Of a DNA stretch of 64,000 bases, positions 46,853-55,967 are shown in pieces; the stretch's first letter is position 1, and each line of letters starts with the position of its first letter. A program made the position numbers and the translations under genes. The notes under the pieces were generated by a model that saw only the letters and a program-made list of their open reading frames with translations, searched no databases and was not told the origin of the DNA. The stretch is from Brucella pecoris. Lineage in GTDB: Bacteria > Pseudomonadota > Alphaproteobacteria > Rhizobiales > Rhizobiaceae. Location: NCBI RefSeq assembly GCF_006376675.1, contig NZ_VEWK01000010.1, forward strand, positions 160,384 through 224,383, read 5' to 3'.

Positions 46853-48175
46853 TCACGTCCTTCCAGAAAGCCGTTCGGTCCACCAAGGGGCAGGATCGAC
46901 GGGTTTTCCATCCTTTCGAAATTCAATGTAAAGCAATGGCGCGCCATTGCCCACCTCTATCGGCGCAACACTTGCGAGAAGTTTTTCACCCATTGCACCG
47001 ACCGGCTCTCCTGCAAGTACAAATTGGCCTTGCGATACGTCGATTCGACCCATGCCAGCCATGACGACATGATATCCATTGCCCGCGTCGAGTATCAAGA
47101 GCTGCCCGTAAGAACGGAATTTGCCCGCGTAAAGTATCACGCCATCGGAAGGTGACGTAATCGTGGCGGAGGGCAAGGTTTCGACCACCTGCCCCATCAT
47201 GCTGCCGCCGACGCCATCCTTCTCTCCGAAATGCCGCATTGTCTTGCCAGCCGCTGGCAGAGCGAGCTTGCCCTGAAGCGAGGCAAAATCGATCTGGGCC
47301 CGCAGATGATTGTCGTCCGGCACCGATCCTCCGGCCTTTTCCCTTGCTGCAGCAAGGCGATCCGCCTCCGCCTTGCGGGCGGCTTCGGCTGCATCGCGCA
47401 CGCCTGCCATCTGCTTGTCGAGCCCGTCGATAAGGTCTTTCAGGCTGCCTGCCTTGGCCGCCAGTTCTTCCGAATGCTGGCGCTGCGCCTCGATTTCCTG
47501 TTCCGATTGCGACTGCAATTTCTTCTTCTCCTCAAGAAGAAGTGATTGCCGCTTCTGTTCTTCGGCCTGAACCGTGCGGGTTGCCTTCAGTTTTTCCTGC
47601 TCTTGCCGGATGGAAGCGGTTACCCGCTGCATATCCTTCAGATCGCCGGTCAGTTCCTCCACTTGGCTGCGCATCTCGGGCACCACCGCACCAAGGAGAA
47701 CGGCGCTGCGTACCGAGGCAAGCGCATCGTCGGGCCGGACCAGAATGGCAGGCGGCGGGTTCAGCCCCATGCGCTGCAACGCAGCCAGCACCTCCGCCAA
47801 CACGCCGCGCCGTGCGCGCAACGATGAACGGATGCCGTCTTCCTGCTCGCGCAGCGAGATCAGCTTGTCGGCAATATCGGCAATATCCTGCTGCAGCTTC
47901 TTGTCGGTCTTGGCCGATTGGATCAGCGCTGCAGTGATGGTCGCCTGGTCCTTCTTGAGCCCGGCCACCTCATCTTCGAGCTGTTTCAGTTTGTCGCCGG
48001 TGACAGTGAGCTCGCTGCTGAGCTTTTCATATTCGCTTGCCGCCTGATCGCGCTGCTGTTGCAAGGCTTCCTGCGCAAGTGCCGATGGCGCACAGGCGAA
48101 CACGCCAGCCAAAACGAGGCCAGCCTGCGCGAAAGCAAGCAATCGTGGTCTTTTGAAAAGGCGTACAGGACTCAT
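46853..48175 (-). CDS. EnvC-like murein hydrolase activator (degenerate M23)
   Basis: A 440-residue exported protein: signal peptide (LLAFAQAGLVLAGVFAC), a long coiled coil from about 35 to 280, and a C-terminal LytM/M23 fold. The fold keeps GNGYHVVMAGMGRIDV but its last motif is LLYIEFRKDG in place of the metal-binding HLHFE. A regulator of amidases, not an active endopeptidase, is thus likely. The ATG at 48175 is used; the frame opens at a TTG ten codons earlier. Confidence 0.87.
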   Translation of the reverse strand: MSPVRLFKRPRLLAFAQAGLVLAGVFACAPSALAQEALQQQRDQAASEYEKLSSELTVTGDKLKQLEDEVAGLKKDQATITAALIQSAKTDKKLQQDIADIADKLISLREQEDGIRSSLRARRGVLAEVLAALQRMGLNPPPAILVRPDDALASVRSAVLLGAVVPEMRSQVEELTGDLKDMQRVTASIRQEQEKLKATRTVQAEEQKRQSLLLEEKKKLQSQSEQEIEAQRQHSEELAAKAGSLKDLIDGLDKQMAGVRDAAEAARKAEADRLAAAREKAGGSVPDDNHLRAQIDFASLQGKLALPAAGKTMRHFGEKDGVGGSMMGQVVETLPSATITSPSDGVILYAGKFRSYGQLLILDAGNGYHVVMAGMGRIDVSQGQFVLAGEPVGAMGEKLLASVAPIEVGNGAPLLYIEFRKDGKPVDPAPWWTERLSGRT

Positions 48176-48347
48176 GCGTGTTCTATCAGGACGAAACAAG
48201 GCCAAATTCAGGGCCGAAACTAGCCCGAACCCGTTAACGAACCATCAACCATAAACCCGTCGACTGCAATGCCGACCTCAGTGACGCCGCTCCTCCACAC
48301 GTCAACCAAATTGGCAACTGCAGTCAGCAAGCCCCTTCGCTCCTTCC

Positions 48348-49262
48348 TTATGAATCGATCAGACCAAGCTCGGCTTTTCTGCGCCGCATCATTTCGCGCA
48401 TCGATGTCGTCCGTAGCGCCGCCTTTTCGTCGACCTTTTCGGTCTTTTTCCAGATGTCGTAATGCTGCCGGAAATAGTCAATCACGAGCAGATCGGCATG
48501 CACGCGGTCCTGCCCGTCCTCGACATGGTTCAGAAGAGCACTCACCCCGCTCGCCTTGCCTTCGGCACGGCGGCAGTTCTGGCCGATCACCCAGATCGGA
48601 ATTCCGCGTCTTTCAAGATGGCCGGAAATCCAGGGATCGTCCACGGTCCACATGATGTCGGGGATATCGTAGAACAGCTCGTCGAACCATTCCGGATGGA
48701 CGAGAACCCCGGCAAAACCGGAAATCTGGTCGGCATAGCCGGGCATGCTGCGGTCCGGCTTGTGCAGAAACAGGGAAGCGACGCGCTTCATTCTGTATTT
48801 ATAGTCCTTGGGCTTCCAGCGGCTGCGTGGAAGCCGATCAGCGGGTCTGCCCGCATCGGCAATATCGGGAAATGTTTCCCCGACCTCGATAATGCAATGA
48901 CCCGGCTTGCGCGCGGCTTCCGCCTTGAAACGCTGGTGCCAATTGGCATCGTAAATCTTGTCGTCGTCGCAGAACAGAATATCCACGTCCCGCCCCTTCA
49001 GGTCGCGGGCGGCTGGCAGAACCTTGGTCGCAGGCCCGAGATCTTCCTCGCAGCGGACAATTGCTATGCCGGCAGGCACTTCGGGCAGGCGCCCATCCCA
49101 ATCGGGAAACCGCCTGTATTTGTGCGGTATATAAAGGCGGATTTCCTCGGCTTTCAGTCTTTGCGATAGAAGGGACAGCAGCGTTGGCTTCAAAAGATCA
49201 AAACGCGGCGGAATGGTCGATAGTGTTATAACGGTAGGCCTGTTCAATTTTCCCCCAAGCAC
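48348..49262 (-). CDS. glycosyltransferase-like protein (GT-A fold)
   Basis: A 304-residue soluble protein with the GT2-like layout: early VITLSTIPPRFDLLKPTLLSLL, a DDD metal motif at 99-101 (FCDDDKIY), and QISGFAGVLV then WTVDDPWISGHLERRGIPI. The acceptor and donor are unknown; capsule or lipopolysaccharide side-chain work is a guess. The start is a GTG with a weak site. It stands between envC and a TetR gene as an insert in the usual order. Confidence 0.78.
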   Translation of the reverse strand: MLGGKLNRPTVITLSTIPPRFDLLKPTLLSLLSQRLKAEEIRLYIPHKYRRFPDWDGRLPEVPAGIAIVRCEEDLGPATKVLPAARDLKGRDVDILFCDDDKIYDANWHQRFKAEAARKPGHCIIEVGETFPDIADAGRPADRLPRSRWKPKDYKYRMKRVASLFLHKPDRSMPGYADQISGFAGVLVHPEWFDELFYDIPDIMWTVDDPWISGHLERRGIPIWVIGQNCRRAEGKASGVSALLNHVEDGQDRVHADLLVIDYFRQHYDIWKKTEKVDEKAALRTTSMREMMRRRKAELGLIDS

Positions 49263-49364
49263 TTTAGTTCATTCTAATAAAACAATGCATTATGCCCAAT
49301 CAAATGCATTTCATGCTGGGAGCAATCCTAAGATCTCAACCTATTGTCAAGCCAATGAACAGCG

Positions 49365-49949
49365 TTACGAGCGGTGATCGAGCGAACCGGCACACCGGAT
49401 CGTCTCCAGCCACTCCATGAGCGTGCGCCGGATCGCAACTTCCGATGCCTCGGAACGCGTGAAAGCCCACCAGATATGCGCGCCCTGCCAGATACTTGCC
49501 ATCTGCCAGCCGAGACGCTCGGCTTTTGTCGTGTCGCCGGAAAGCCGCCGCCCGAGTGCATCTGCCAGATAAAGGCCCCATGCCGCTCCCCGTGCCCGCA
49601 AGACCGGGTTTCGAATGTCTTCACGCAGAAGAAGAAGCCCATCTGTGACGTTATATTCCGCAGTATCACAGGGCATCAGCGCCATCAGCAGATCGACTGC
49701 ACCTTGCGGCGTGCGTGCAGCGTTTTCATCGGCTGTGCGCGTTGCCGCATCGAGCCGATCCCACGCCCGCAACAGCACCGCCTCAAGCATGGATTGACTG
49801 TTGCCATAACGCTGGACAAGCGTGGCAGCGGAAAGCCCGGCGGCCTTTGCAGCCCGCGCAAAGGTAAGCCCATCAGGACCAGCTTCAGCCACAACAGCCA
49901 TCAATCGGTCGAGTACTGCCTCATCGGGCACGGATTTGGTTCTTGCCAT
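49365..49949 (-). CDS. TetR family transcriptional regulator
   Basis: A 194-residue repressor with an N-terminal helix-turn-helix (TFARAAKAAGLSAATLVQRYG) and a C-terminal ligand domain (WQGAHIWWAFT). It is divergent from the RibD/DHFR-like gene over 50 bases that hold a palindrome at 49958-49979, so it most likely controls itself and that gene. Confidence 0.9.
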   Translation of the reverse strand: MARTKSVPDEAVLDRLMAVVAEAGPDGLTFARAAKAAGLSAATLVQRYGNSQSMLEAVLLRAWDRLDAATRTADENAARTPQGAVDLLMALMPCDTAEYNVTDGLLLLREDIRNPVLRARGAAWGLYLADALGRRLSGDTTKAERLGWQMASIWQGAHIWWAFTRSEASEVAIRRTLMEWLETIRCAGSLDHRS

Positions 49950-49957
49950 GAGGCATA

Positions 49958-49979
49958 TATAAACGTATATTCATTTATA
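49958..49979. promoter_or_regulatory. candidate TetR operator
   Basis: Near-palindrome of 22 bases with arms TATAAACG and CATTTATA, central TATATT; 18 of 22 positions are symmetric. It lies between the two divergent starts, eight bases from the TetR ATG. Confidence 0.5.
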
Positions 49980-49999
49980 AATCAACAGGAGCGTTTATC

Positions 50000-50533
50000 A
50001 TGGCAAGGATTGTCGGCTACATCGCCGTCAGTCTCGACGGATTTATTGCCGCCGAGAACGGAAGCCTCGACTGGCTGTTCAAATATGACGGTGGAGACAT
50101 GGGGGAGCACGATTACCGCACCTTCATCAAAGGAATACGTACTGTAGTGATGGGCAGGGGAACCTATGACTTCATCGCCGAAAGCGATGCACCCTGGGCC
50201 TATGGCGATCAGAGAACCATTGTTGTCACATCAAAGCCGATCGAGAATCCGAAAGGGCCGCTCGAAATACGTCAGGACGTGGATGCGCTGATCACCGAGT
50301 TGCGGGCATTCGACGATGGCGATGTCTGGATGCTGGGCGGCGGGCAATTGCAAATGGCGTTTCTGGAACGCGGCGCGCTGGATGAAATCGAAATCTACCT
50401 CATCCCCGAACTGATCGGCAGCGGCATACCGCTGTTTCCGGTCACCGGCTTCAGGGCAAGCCCCGTCCTTCTCAGTGCCAAGACGCTGGGACGCGGCTGC
50501 GTACGCCTGCATTATACATTTCACGAACGATGA
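50000..50533 (+). CDS. RibD C-terminal / dihydrofolate reductase-like protein
   Basis: A 177-residue reductase of the RibD_C fold: GYIAVSLDGFIA at the start, VVMGRGTYDF and WMLGGGQL for NADPH binding, and IPELIGSGIPLF. The substrate is unknown; the family includes DHFR and pyrimidine deaminase/reductases. AGGAG precedes the ATG. Its 3' end overlaps the convergent rlmH end by 13 bases. Confidence 0.85.
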   Translation: MARIVGYIAVSLDGFIAAENGSLDWLFKYDGGDMGEHDYRTFIKGIRTVVMGRGTYDFIAESDAPWAYGDQRTIVVTSKPIENPKGPLEIRQDVDALITELRAFDDGDVWMLGGGQLQMAFLERGALDEIEIYLIPELIGSGIPLFPVTGFRASPVLLSAKTLGRGCVRLHYTFHER

Positions 50534-51015
50534 TAGGGATGGCCCGCCAGAATGGTGGCAACGCGATAAAGTTGCTCGGCAATCAGAATGCGGGCAATCT
50601 GGTGCGGCCACGTCAATTCGCCCAGCGCCAGAACGAGGTCGGCGCGTGACCGCAATGCCGGATCGTGGCCGTCCGGCCCACCGATCGCGACGATGAGCTG
50701 GCGCTTGCCGTCGTCACGCATCCGCCCGATGCGATCCGCAAAAGCTTCCGATCCGAGCGCCTTGCCGCGCTCGTCCAGCAGGATCAGGGCAGCGCCCCCG
50801 GAACTGGCATTGTCGAGAGCTTCATGGATGCGCTGGGCCTCTTCTGCCTTGCGCAACTCTGCCGTCTGGCCCCGGCTTTCGGGAATTTCGCTCACACCGG
50901 CGAATTCCAGCCCCAATGGCGGTCCAGCTTTCGAAAATCGATCGAAATAACGCTCGACCAACTCCCGTTCGGGGCCGGCTTTCATCCGGCCCACGGCAAA
51001 AACACTCACACGCAT
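50521..51015 (-). CDS. rlmH: 23S rRNA pseudouridine-1915 methyltransferase RlmH
   Basis: A 164-residue SPOUT methyltransferase that modifies helix 69 of 23S rRNA. Residues LILLDERGKALGSEAFA, FVIGGPDG-like VAIGGPDGHDP and LTWPHQIARILIAEQLYR are family blocks. It lies 20 bases beyond rsfS. In many relatives envC follows directly; here three genes intervene. Confidence 0.93.
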   Translation of the reverse strand: MRVSVFAVGRMKAGPERELVERYFDRFSKAGPPLGLEFAGVSEIPESRGQTAELRKAEEAQRIHEALDNASSGGAALILLDERGKALGSEAFADRIGRMRDDGKRQLIVAIGGPDGHDPALRSRADLVLALGELTWPHQIARILIAEQLYRVATILAGHPYHRS

Positions 51016-51035
51016 GACGCTCTCAATTCATCGAA

Positions 51036-51416
51036 TTAGTGCACCAATCCCGGCGCACGTTCGGTGTCGAACCCGTCGAAACCCTCATCGAGCCAGATCT
51101 TCTCGATATTGTAGAAGTCACGGACTTCCGGTCGGAAGACATGGATGATGATATCGCCGGTATCGATGAGAACCCAGTCGCCACTCTCGAGACCTTCGAC
51201 CCGAATATCCTTGCAGCCTGTTTCACGCAGGGCCTGCAGGAGATGGTCGGCAACCGCCGTCACATGGCGATGCGAACGGCCCGACGCGACGATCATATAA
51301 TCGCCGATCGTTGATCTTCCGCGAATGTCGATGGGGATGATGGATTCCGCCTTGGAGTTTTCGAGACTGGCCAAGGCCGCGTCGAAGGTCTGGGACACGA
51401 GATCGGACTCGTCCAT
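51036..51416 (-). CDS. rsfS: ribosome silencing factor RsfS
   Basis: An Iojap/DUF143 protein of 126 residues from the ATG at 51416, which binds uL14 and blocks joining of ribosomal subunits. The IDIRGRSTIGDYMIVASGRS and DWVLIDTGDIIIHVFRPEVR blocks are present. The frame is open to 51518, and a CTG after AAAGGGAAT (near 51467) could also serve as a start, giving 17 additional residues; the start is unsettled. Confidence 0.85.
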   Translation of the reverse strand: MDESDLVSQTFDAALASLENSKAESIIPIDIRGRSTIGDYMIVASGRSHRHVTAVADHLLQALRETGCKDIRVEGLESGDWVLIDTGDIIIHVFRPEVRDFYNIEKIWLDEGFDGFDTERAPGLVH

Positions 51417-51644
51417 CCTGACCGTTGAAGGCGCGTGATGAGCCTTCTTCTCAATTGCTGTTCTCAGTGTATTCCCTTTCTCAGCAGAACAACGCCGTGT
51501 GGCAGTGATAAGCACCACACACCCTAAAATAGGCAGAGTCCCCGTTTTGTTTCAAGAGTATCGGCTTTTCCAGCCCGTTCACTTTTTCAGTTTCTCCGCC
51601 CATTTTGCATATATCTTGTCAAAATCGTCACGAAAGCATCAAGA

Positions 51645-52298
51645 TCATGTACGGGATTTACGAATGGCGCTGGAGGAAAGCGACGAGCGCGGTCCATGGA
51701 TGAAAGTCCAGGCCGGAGGCGTGCGCCGCGCCAGCATCGACGCATATTGTTCATCGACGCGGCTGTCGGAGAATGTCTGCGCCATGCGTGACGACAGATA
51801 AGCCAGCGTCGAACCCGGTCGGTCGATGACCGCAATCGGAAAATTCTGCGCAATCTCGCGCCAGCGCTGCCAGCGGTGGAAGGAGGCGAGATTGTCCGCT
51901 CCCATGACCCAGACAAAATGGACACCGGGATTGGCATCGCGGATGAGCGCCAGCGTATCCGCCGTATAACGCACATTGAAGGCCGCTTCGAGCGCCGTCA
52001 CCTTGATGCGCGGGTCGGAGGCGATTTCCTCGCTCAGCTTCAGCCGGTCGACGAGCGGCGCCAGTTCGCGACTATCCTTCAGCGGGTTGCCGGGCGTCAC
52101 CATCCACCAGAGCTGGTCGAGCTTCAGTCGCCGGATGGCAATTTCCGCCACCAGAGCATGCCCGCCATGCGGCGGGTTGAACGAGCCGCCGAACAGCCCT
52201 ACCGCCATGCCCTTTTCGACATGCGGCATGCGCAGATAATGCGCATCGACACCAGGATATTGTTCCTTCAATGCGGAAAGACCGAAGCCGAATTTCAT
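51645..52298 (-). CDS. nadD: nicotinate-nucleotide adenylyltransferase
   Basis: A 217-residue HxGH nucleotidyltransferase in NAD synthesis. GGSFNPPHGGH (about 37-47) is the nucleotide motif, MGADNLASFHRW and a C-terminal SSSAIRKS (ISSTxIR-like) follow. It begins six bases after the proA stop, so it is in the proB-proA-nadD operon. Confidence 0.93.
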   Translation of the reverse strand: MKFGFGLSALKEQYPGVDAHYLRMPHVEKGMAVGLFGGSFNPPHGGHALVAEIAIRRLKLDQLWWMVTPGNPLKDSRELAPLVDRLKLSEEIASDPRIKVTALEAAFNVRYTADTLALIRDANPGVHFVWVMGADNLASFHRWQRWREIAQNFPIAVIDRPGSTLAYLSSRMAQTFSDSRVDEQYASMLARRTPPAWTFIHGPRSSLSSSAIRKSRT

Positions 52299-52304
52299 CC
52301 GCGT

Positions 52305-53588
52305 CTAACCACGAATCTGCCCGTCGCCGCGAACGCGATATTTGAACGAGGTGAGCTGCTCCACGCCAACCGGCCCACGCGCATGCATCTTGCCGGTGGC
52401 GATGCCGATTTCCGCACCCATGCCGAACTCGCCGCCATCGGCAAATTGCGTCGAGGCATTGTGCAGGAGAATGGCCGAGTCGATCTCGTTGAAGAAACGT
52501 GCAACCGCCTCCGCATCTTGCGCCACAACTGCTTCCGTATGGTGCGAGGAGTAGCGGTTGATATGCTCAATCGCGCCCGAAATGCCGTCAACCAAAGCAA
52601 CGGAAATGATCGCATCGAGATATTCGGTCGACCAGTCCTCTTCGGCTGCAGGTTTTGCGGACGGATAGAGTGCCAGCACGTCCTGCGAACCGCGAATTTC
52701 ACAGCCCTTGGCAGCCAAATCTTCGAGGATCGGCGCCAGATGTGTTGAAGCCGCAGCGCGATCCACCAGAAGCGTTTCCGCCGCGCCGCAAATACCGGTG
52801 CGCCGCATCTTGGCATCGACCGCAATCTTGCGGGCCATGTCCAGATCGGCGGACTTGTCGATATAAAGATGGCAGATGCCTTCCAGATGCGCGAAGACCG
52901 GCACCCGCGCTTCCGACTGAACGCGCGCAACAAGGCTTTTTCCACCGCGCGGCACGATCACGTCAATCGCACCGTCCAGACCTTTCAGCATTTCGCCGAC
53001 AGCAGCGCGGTCGGTCACCGGCACGATCTGGATCGCATCGGCAGGCAGGTTGGCGGCTTCAAGCCCCTCGACCAGCGCCTTGTGAATGGCAGCCGATGAA
53101 TGCGCGGAATCCGAACCGCCACGCAAAATGACGGCATTGCCAGCCTTAAGACACAATGCACCGGCATCGGCCGTCACATTGGGACGGCTTTCATAAATGA
53201 CACCGATCACACCGAGCGGCGTGCGCACGCGCTCGATATGGAGGCCATTCGGACGATCCCATTCGGCAATCACTTCGCCCACCGGATCAGGCAGGGCGGC
53301 GATGGCGCGAATGCCTTCCGCAATGGCGACGATCCGGCTGTCATCGAGCGTCAGACGATCGACGAAAGACGCGGCCATGCCGCTGTTTTCCGCATGGCTG
53401 AGATCAAGCTTGTTGGCTTCAAGAATGGCATCTTTGCTTGCGAGCATCGCATCGGCGGCGGCAAGCAAAGCTTTGTTTTTCTGTTGAGGCGAAGCGATGG
53501 AAAGCGGAACCGCTGCCTGCCGAGCTTTACGGCCAACCTTTGCCATGATGGCTGCAATGTCAGTTTCGGCGTCCACTTTGTTCAGCAT
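52305..53588 (-). CDS. proA: gamma-glutamyl phosphate reductase
   Basis: A 427-residue aldehyde-dehydrogenase-fold enzyme making glutamate semialdehyde for proline. The catalytic Cys is in RRTGICGAAETLLVD and the C-terminal HARGPVGVEQLTSFKY is the family signature. It begins 12 bases after the proB stop. AAGGGGGAA precedes the ATG. Confidence 0.96.
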   Translation of the reverse strand: MLNKVDAETDIAAIMAKVGRKARQAAVPLSIASPQQKNKALLAAADAMLASKDAILEANKLDLSHAENSGMAASFVDRLTLDDSRIVAIAEGIRAIAALPDPVGEVIAEWDRPNGLHIERVRTPLGVIGVIYESRPNVTADAGALCLKAGNAVILRGGSDSAHSSAAIHKALVEGLEAANLPADAIQIVPVTDRAAVGEMLKGLDGAIDVIVPRGGKSLVARVQSEARVPVFAHLEGICHLYIDKSADLDMARKIAVDAKMRRTGICGAAETLLVDRAAASTHLAPILEDLAAKGCEIRGSQDVLALYPSAKPAAEEDWSTEYLDAIISVALVDGISGAIEHINRYSSHHTEAVVAQDAEAVARFFNEIDSAILLHNASTQFADGGEFGMGAEIGIATGKMHARGPVGVEQLTSFKYRVRGDGQIRG

Positions 53589-53600
53589 CCTCTTCCCCCT

Positions 53601-54737
53601 TTATGCAACTTCCGTATTGCTGGCAGCACGCACCACCAGATCGTTGCGATGGATCATCGCCGCTCGCGCATCATAGCCAAGAATTTCGCTGATCTCATCG
53701 CTTTTATGGCCTGCAATCTTGCGCGCATCCTCGGCATCGTAAGCGATGAGCCCGCGCGCAATCTCGCGACCGTCCTCGTTGATCACCGCAACCGTATCGC
53801 CGCGCTCGAACTGACCGTCGATCTCTTTGACACCTGCAGGCAAAAGCGATTTGCCGGATTTCAGCGCCTTGGCCGCACCGGCATCCACCATCAGACGGCC
53901 AGCCGGTTCAAGATTGCCGGAAATCCAGGTCTTCCAGGCATTAACCGGTGTCCGCGCCGGTTCGAACAACGTTGCGCGTTCGCCGCGGTCGATTGCCGAA
54001 AGCGGTCCGAAACGCGTGCCCGACGTAATAATCATCGCGGTTCCTGCCGCATTGGCGATCTTGCCCGCATCGAGCTTCGTCTTCATGCCGCCACGCGACA
54101 GTTCCGACGCTGCGGCGCCCGCCATGGCTTCGATCTGCGGGGTGATGGTTGCGACCAGAGGCAGAAACTCCGCCGCCGGGTTCTTGTGCGGCGGTGCCGT
54201 ATAAAGTCCGTCAATATCGGACAGCAGGACCAACAGGTCAGCGCCCATCATGGTCGCCACGCGCGCAGCCAGCCGGTCATTGTCACCATAGCGGATTTCG
54301 GTGGTTGCCACCGTGTCGTTCTCGTTGATGACCGGCACGGCCTTCAGCTTCAACAGCGTCTCGATGGTCGCGCGCGCATTGAGATAGCGACGGCGCTCCT
54401 CGGTATCGGAAAGCGTAACGAGAATCTGGCCTGAGCGTATCGAATGGCCGCCGAGCACATCGGCATAGGCCTTGGCGAGCGCGATCTGGCCTGCGGCGGC
54501 AGCCGCCTGACCTTCCTCGAGCTTAAGCGCCTTCTTTGGCAGCCCCAGAACCGTGCGTCCGAGCGCGATTGCACCGGATGAGACCACCAGCACTTCGACG
54601 CCTGCGTGATGAAGAGCGGCAATATCCTGCCCGAGGCTTTCCAGCCAGTCGCGCTTCAGACCGGTTGCGCGATCCACCAGAAGGGCGGACCCGATTTTGA
54701 CAACGATGCGGCGATAGTCTTTCAATTTCTTCAGCAT
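53601..54737 (-). CDS. proB: glutamate 5-kinase
   Basis: A 378-residue amino-acid kinase that phosphorylates glutamate in proline synthesis and is usually inhibited by proline. VVKIGSALLVD, SSGAIALGR and DIDGLYTAPP mark the kinase; the C-terminal third, after about 285, is a PUA domain (FERGDTVAVINEDGREIARGL). It follows obgE with a repeat between. Confidence 0.96.
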   Translation of the reverse strand: MLKKLKDYRRIVVKIGSALLVDRATGLKRDWLESLGQDIAALHHAGVEVLVVSSGAIALGRTVLGLPKKALKLEEGQAAAAAGQIALAKAYADVLGGHSIRSGQILVTLSDTEERRRYLNARATIETLLKLKAVPVINENDTVATTEIRYGDNDRLAARVATMMGADLLVLLSDIDGLYTAPPHKNPAAEFLPLVATITPQIEAMAGAAASELSRGGMKTKLDAGKIANAAGTAMIITSGTRFGPLSAIDRGERATLFEPARTPVNAWKTWISGNLEPAGRLMVDAGAAKALKSGKSLLPAGVKEIDGQFERGDTVAVINEDGREIARGLIAYDAEDARKIAGHKSDEISEILGYDARAAMIHRNDLVVRAASNTEVA

Positions 54738-54763
54738 GCTTCATTCCCCTCGCCGCACCCAAA

Positions 54764-54806
54764 GCGCATCCCGAAAAGTGTGAAACGGTTTTCGGACAAG
54801 ATGCGC
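54764..54806. repeat. palindromic repeat (family 3) between obgE and proB
   Basis: Two nested inverted arms: GCGCATC/GATGCGC outside and CCGAAAA/TTTTCGG inside. The copy at 61681-61723 is the same at 38 of 43 positions. Confidence 0.75.
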
Positions 54807-54826
54807 GCCCAAATAAAATCCGATGC

Positions 54827-55852
54827 TTACTCTTCGGCTTCCGCCGTACCGGCCTCTGCGGCGCGGCTCTGGTCGATGACGCTTGCGAGCTGGCGCAGAG
54901 CATCGTTCAAACCTTCATGGCTCACAGCCGAAAGCAGCAGCGGTTCACGCCCGCATGCCTTTTTCAGCGCCTTGACCTTGGCCTTGCGTGCTTCAGGATC
55001 AAGCGTATCGATCTGCGACAACGCCACGATTTCCGGCTTGTCGGCCAGACCATGCTCATACGCTTCCAGCTCGCCGCGAATGACCTTGTAAGCCTTTGCT
55101 ACATCCTCTTCCTGCGCGGAAACCAGATGCAGCAGAACGCGCGTGCGCTCGACATGACCGAGGAAACGGTCGCCAAGGCCGACGCCTTCGCTCGCCCCTT
55201 CGATCAGGCCCGGAATATCGGCGATAACGAATTCGCGGCCATCCACACGCGCAACGCCCAGATTGGGATGCAGCGTGGTGAAAGGATAGTCGGCAATCTT
55301 CGGCTTGGCTGCTGTCACGCTTGCAAGGAAGGTCGATTTTCCGGCATTGGGCAGACCGACCAGACCGGCATCGGCGATCAGCTTCAGGCGCAGCCAGATG
55401 GTGCGTTCGATGCCGTCCTGTCCGGGATTGGCGCGGCGCGGCGCGCGATTGGTCGAGGTCGTGAAATGCAGATTGCCGAAGCCGCCATTGCCGCCCTTGG
55501 CCAGCCGGTATCGCTGGCCGATTTCGGTGATGTCGCAGATCAGCGTTTCGTCGTCTTCCTCGAAAATCTGCGTGCCGACCGGCACCTTGAGAACAATGTC
55601 GTCGCCCTTGCCGCCCGTCATGTTGCGACCCATGCCGTGCATGCCGGTCTTGGCCCGGAAATGCTGCTGATAGCGATAATCGATCAGTGTGTTGAGACCG
55701 TTGACGGCCTCAACCCAGACATCGCCGCCGCGTCCGCCATCACCGCCATCGGGACCGCCGAATTCGAGAAATTTCTCGCGGCGGAACGAAACCGCCCCCG
55801 CCCCGCCGTTGCCGGAGCGGATGTAGATCTTTGCCTGATCGAGAAACTTCAT
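54827..55852 (-). CDS. obgE: GTPase ObgE/CgtA
   Basis: A 341-residue GTPase for 50S assembly. The glycine-rich Obg fold (SGNGGAGAVSFRREKF, GGDGGRGGDVW) precedes the G-domain with GLPNAGKSTF and DIPGLIEGASEG. I start at the ATG at 55852 with GAAGG about ten bases upstream; the open frame runs back to 55957 over hairpin-rich sequence. It leads the obgE-proBA-nadD gene order. Confidence 0.96.
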   Translation of the reverse strand: MKFLDQAKIYIRSGNGGAGAVSFRREKFLEFGGPDGGDGGRGGDVWVEAVNGLNTLIDYRYQQHFRAKTGMHGMGRNMTGGKGDDIVLKVPVGTQIFEEDDETLICDITEIGQRYRLAKGGNGGFGNLHFTTSTNRAPRRANPGQDGIERTIWLRLKLIADAGLVGLPNAGKSTFLASVTAAKPKIADYPFTTLHPNLGVARVDGREFVIADIPGLIEGASEGVGLGDRFLGHVERTRVLLHLVSAQEEDVAKAYKVIRGELEAYEHGLADKPEIVALSQIDTLDPEARKAKVKALKKACGREPLLLSAVSHEGLNDALRQLASVIDQSRAAEAGTAEAEE

Positions 55853-55873
55853 CTGAATGTAACCTTCTTGGAT

Positions 55874-55945
55874 GCCCGCACTCTGGCGGGCTTTTGGGCG
55901 ACAGGCGCCCTGAAATTTGTTACATGCGGGCGTGTGTCCGCATGT
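55874..55945 (-). other. hairpin-rich obgE upstream region
   Basis: Two inverted repeats, GCCCGC/GCGGGC (55874-55891) and ACATGCGG/CCGCATGT (55922-55945), in the obgE leader. Either could be structure in the mRNA; I know no matching motif. Confidence 0.35.
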
Positions 55946-55967
55946 GGTGTGTTGCAATTACAGCAAA

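Noticed and set aside
55853..55957. Upstream extension of obgE to 55957
   Set aside because: Sequence is hairpin-rich without a ribosome site, and the Obg fold starts at the ATG at 55852.
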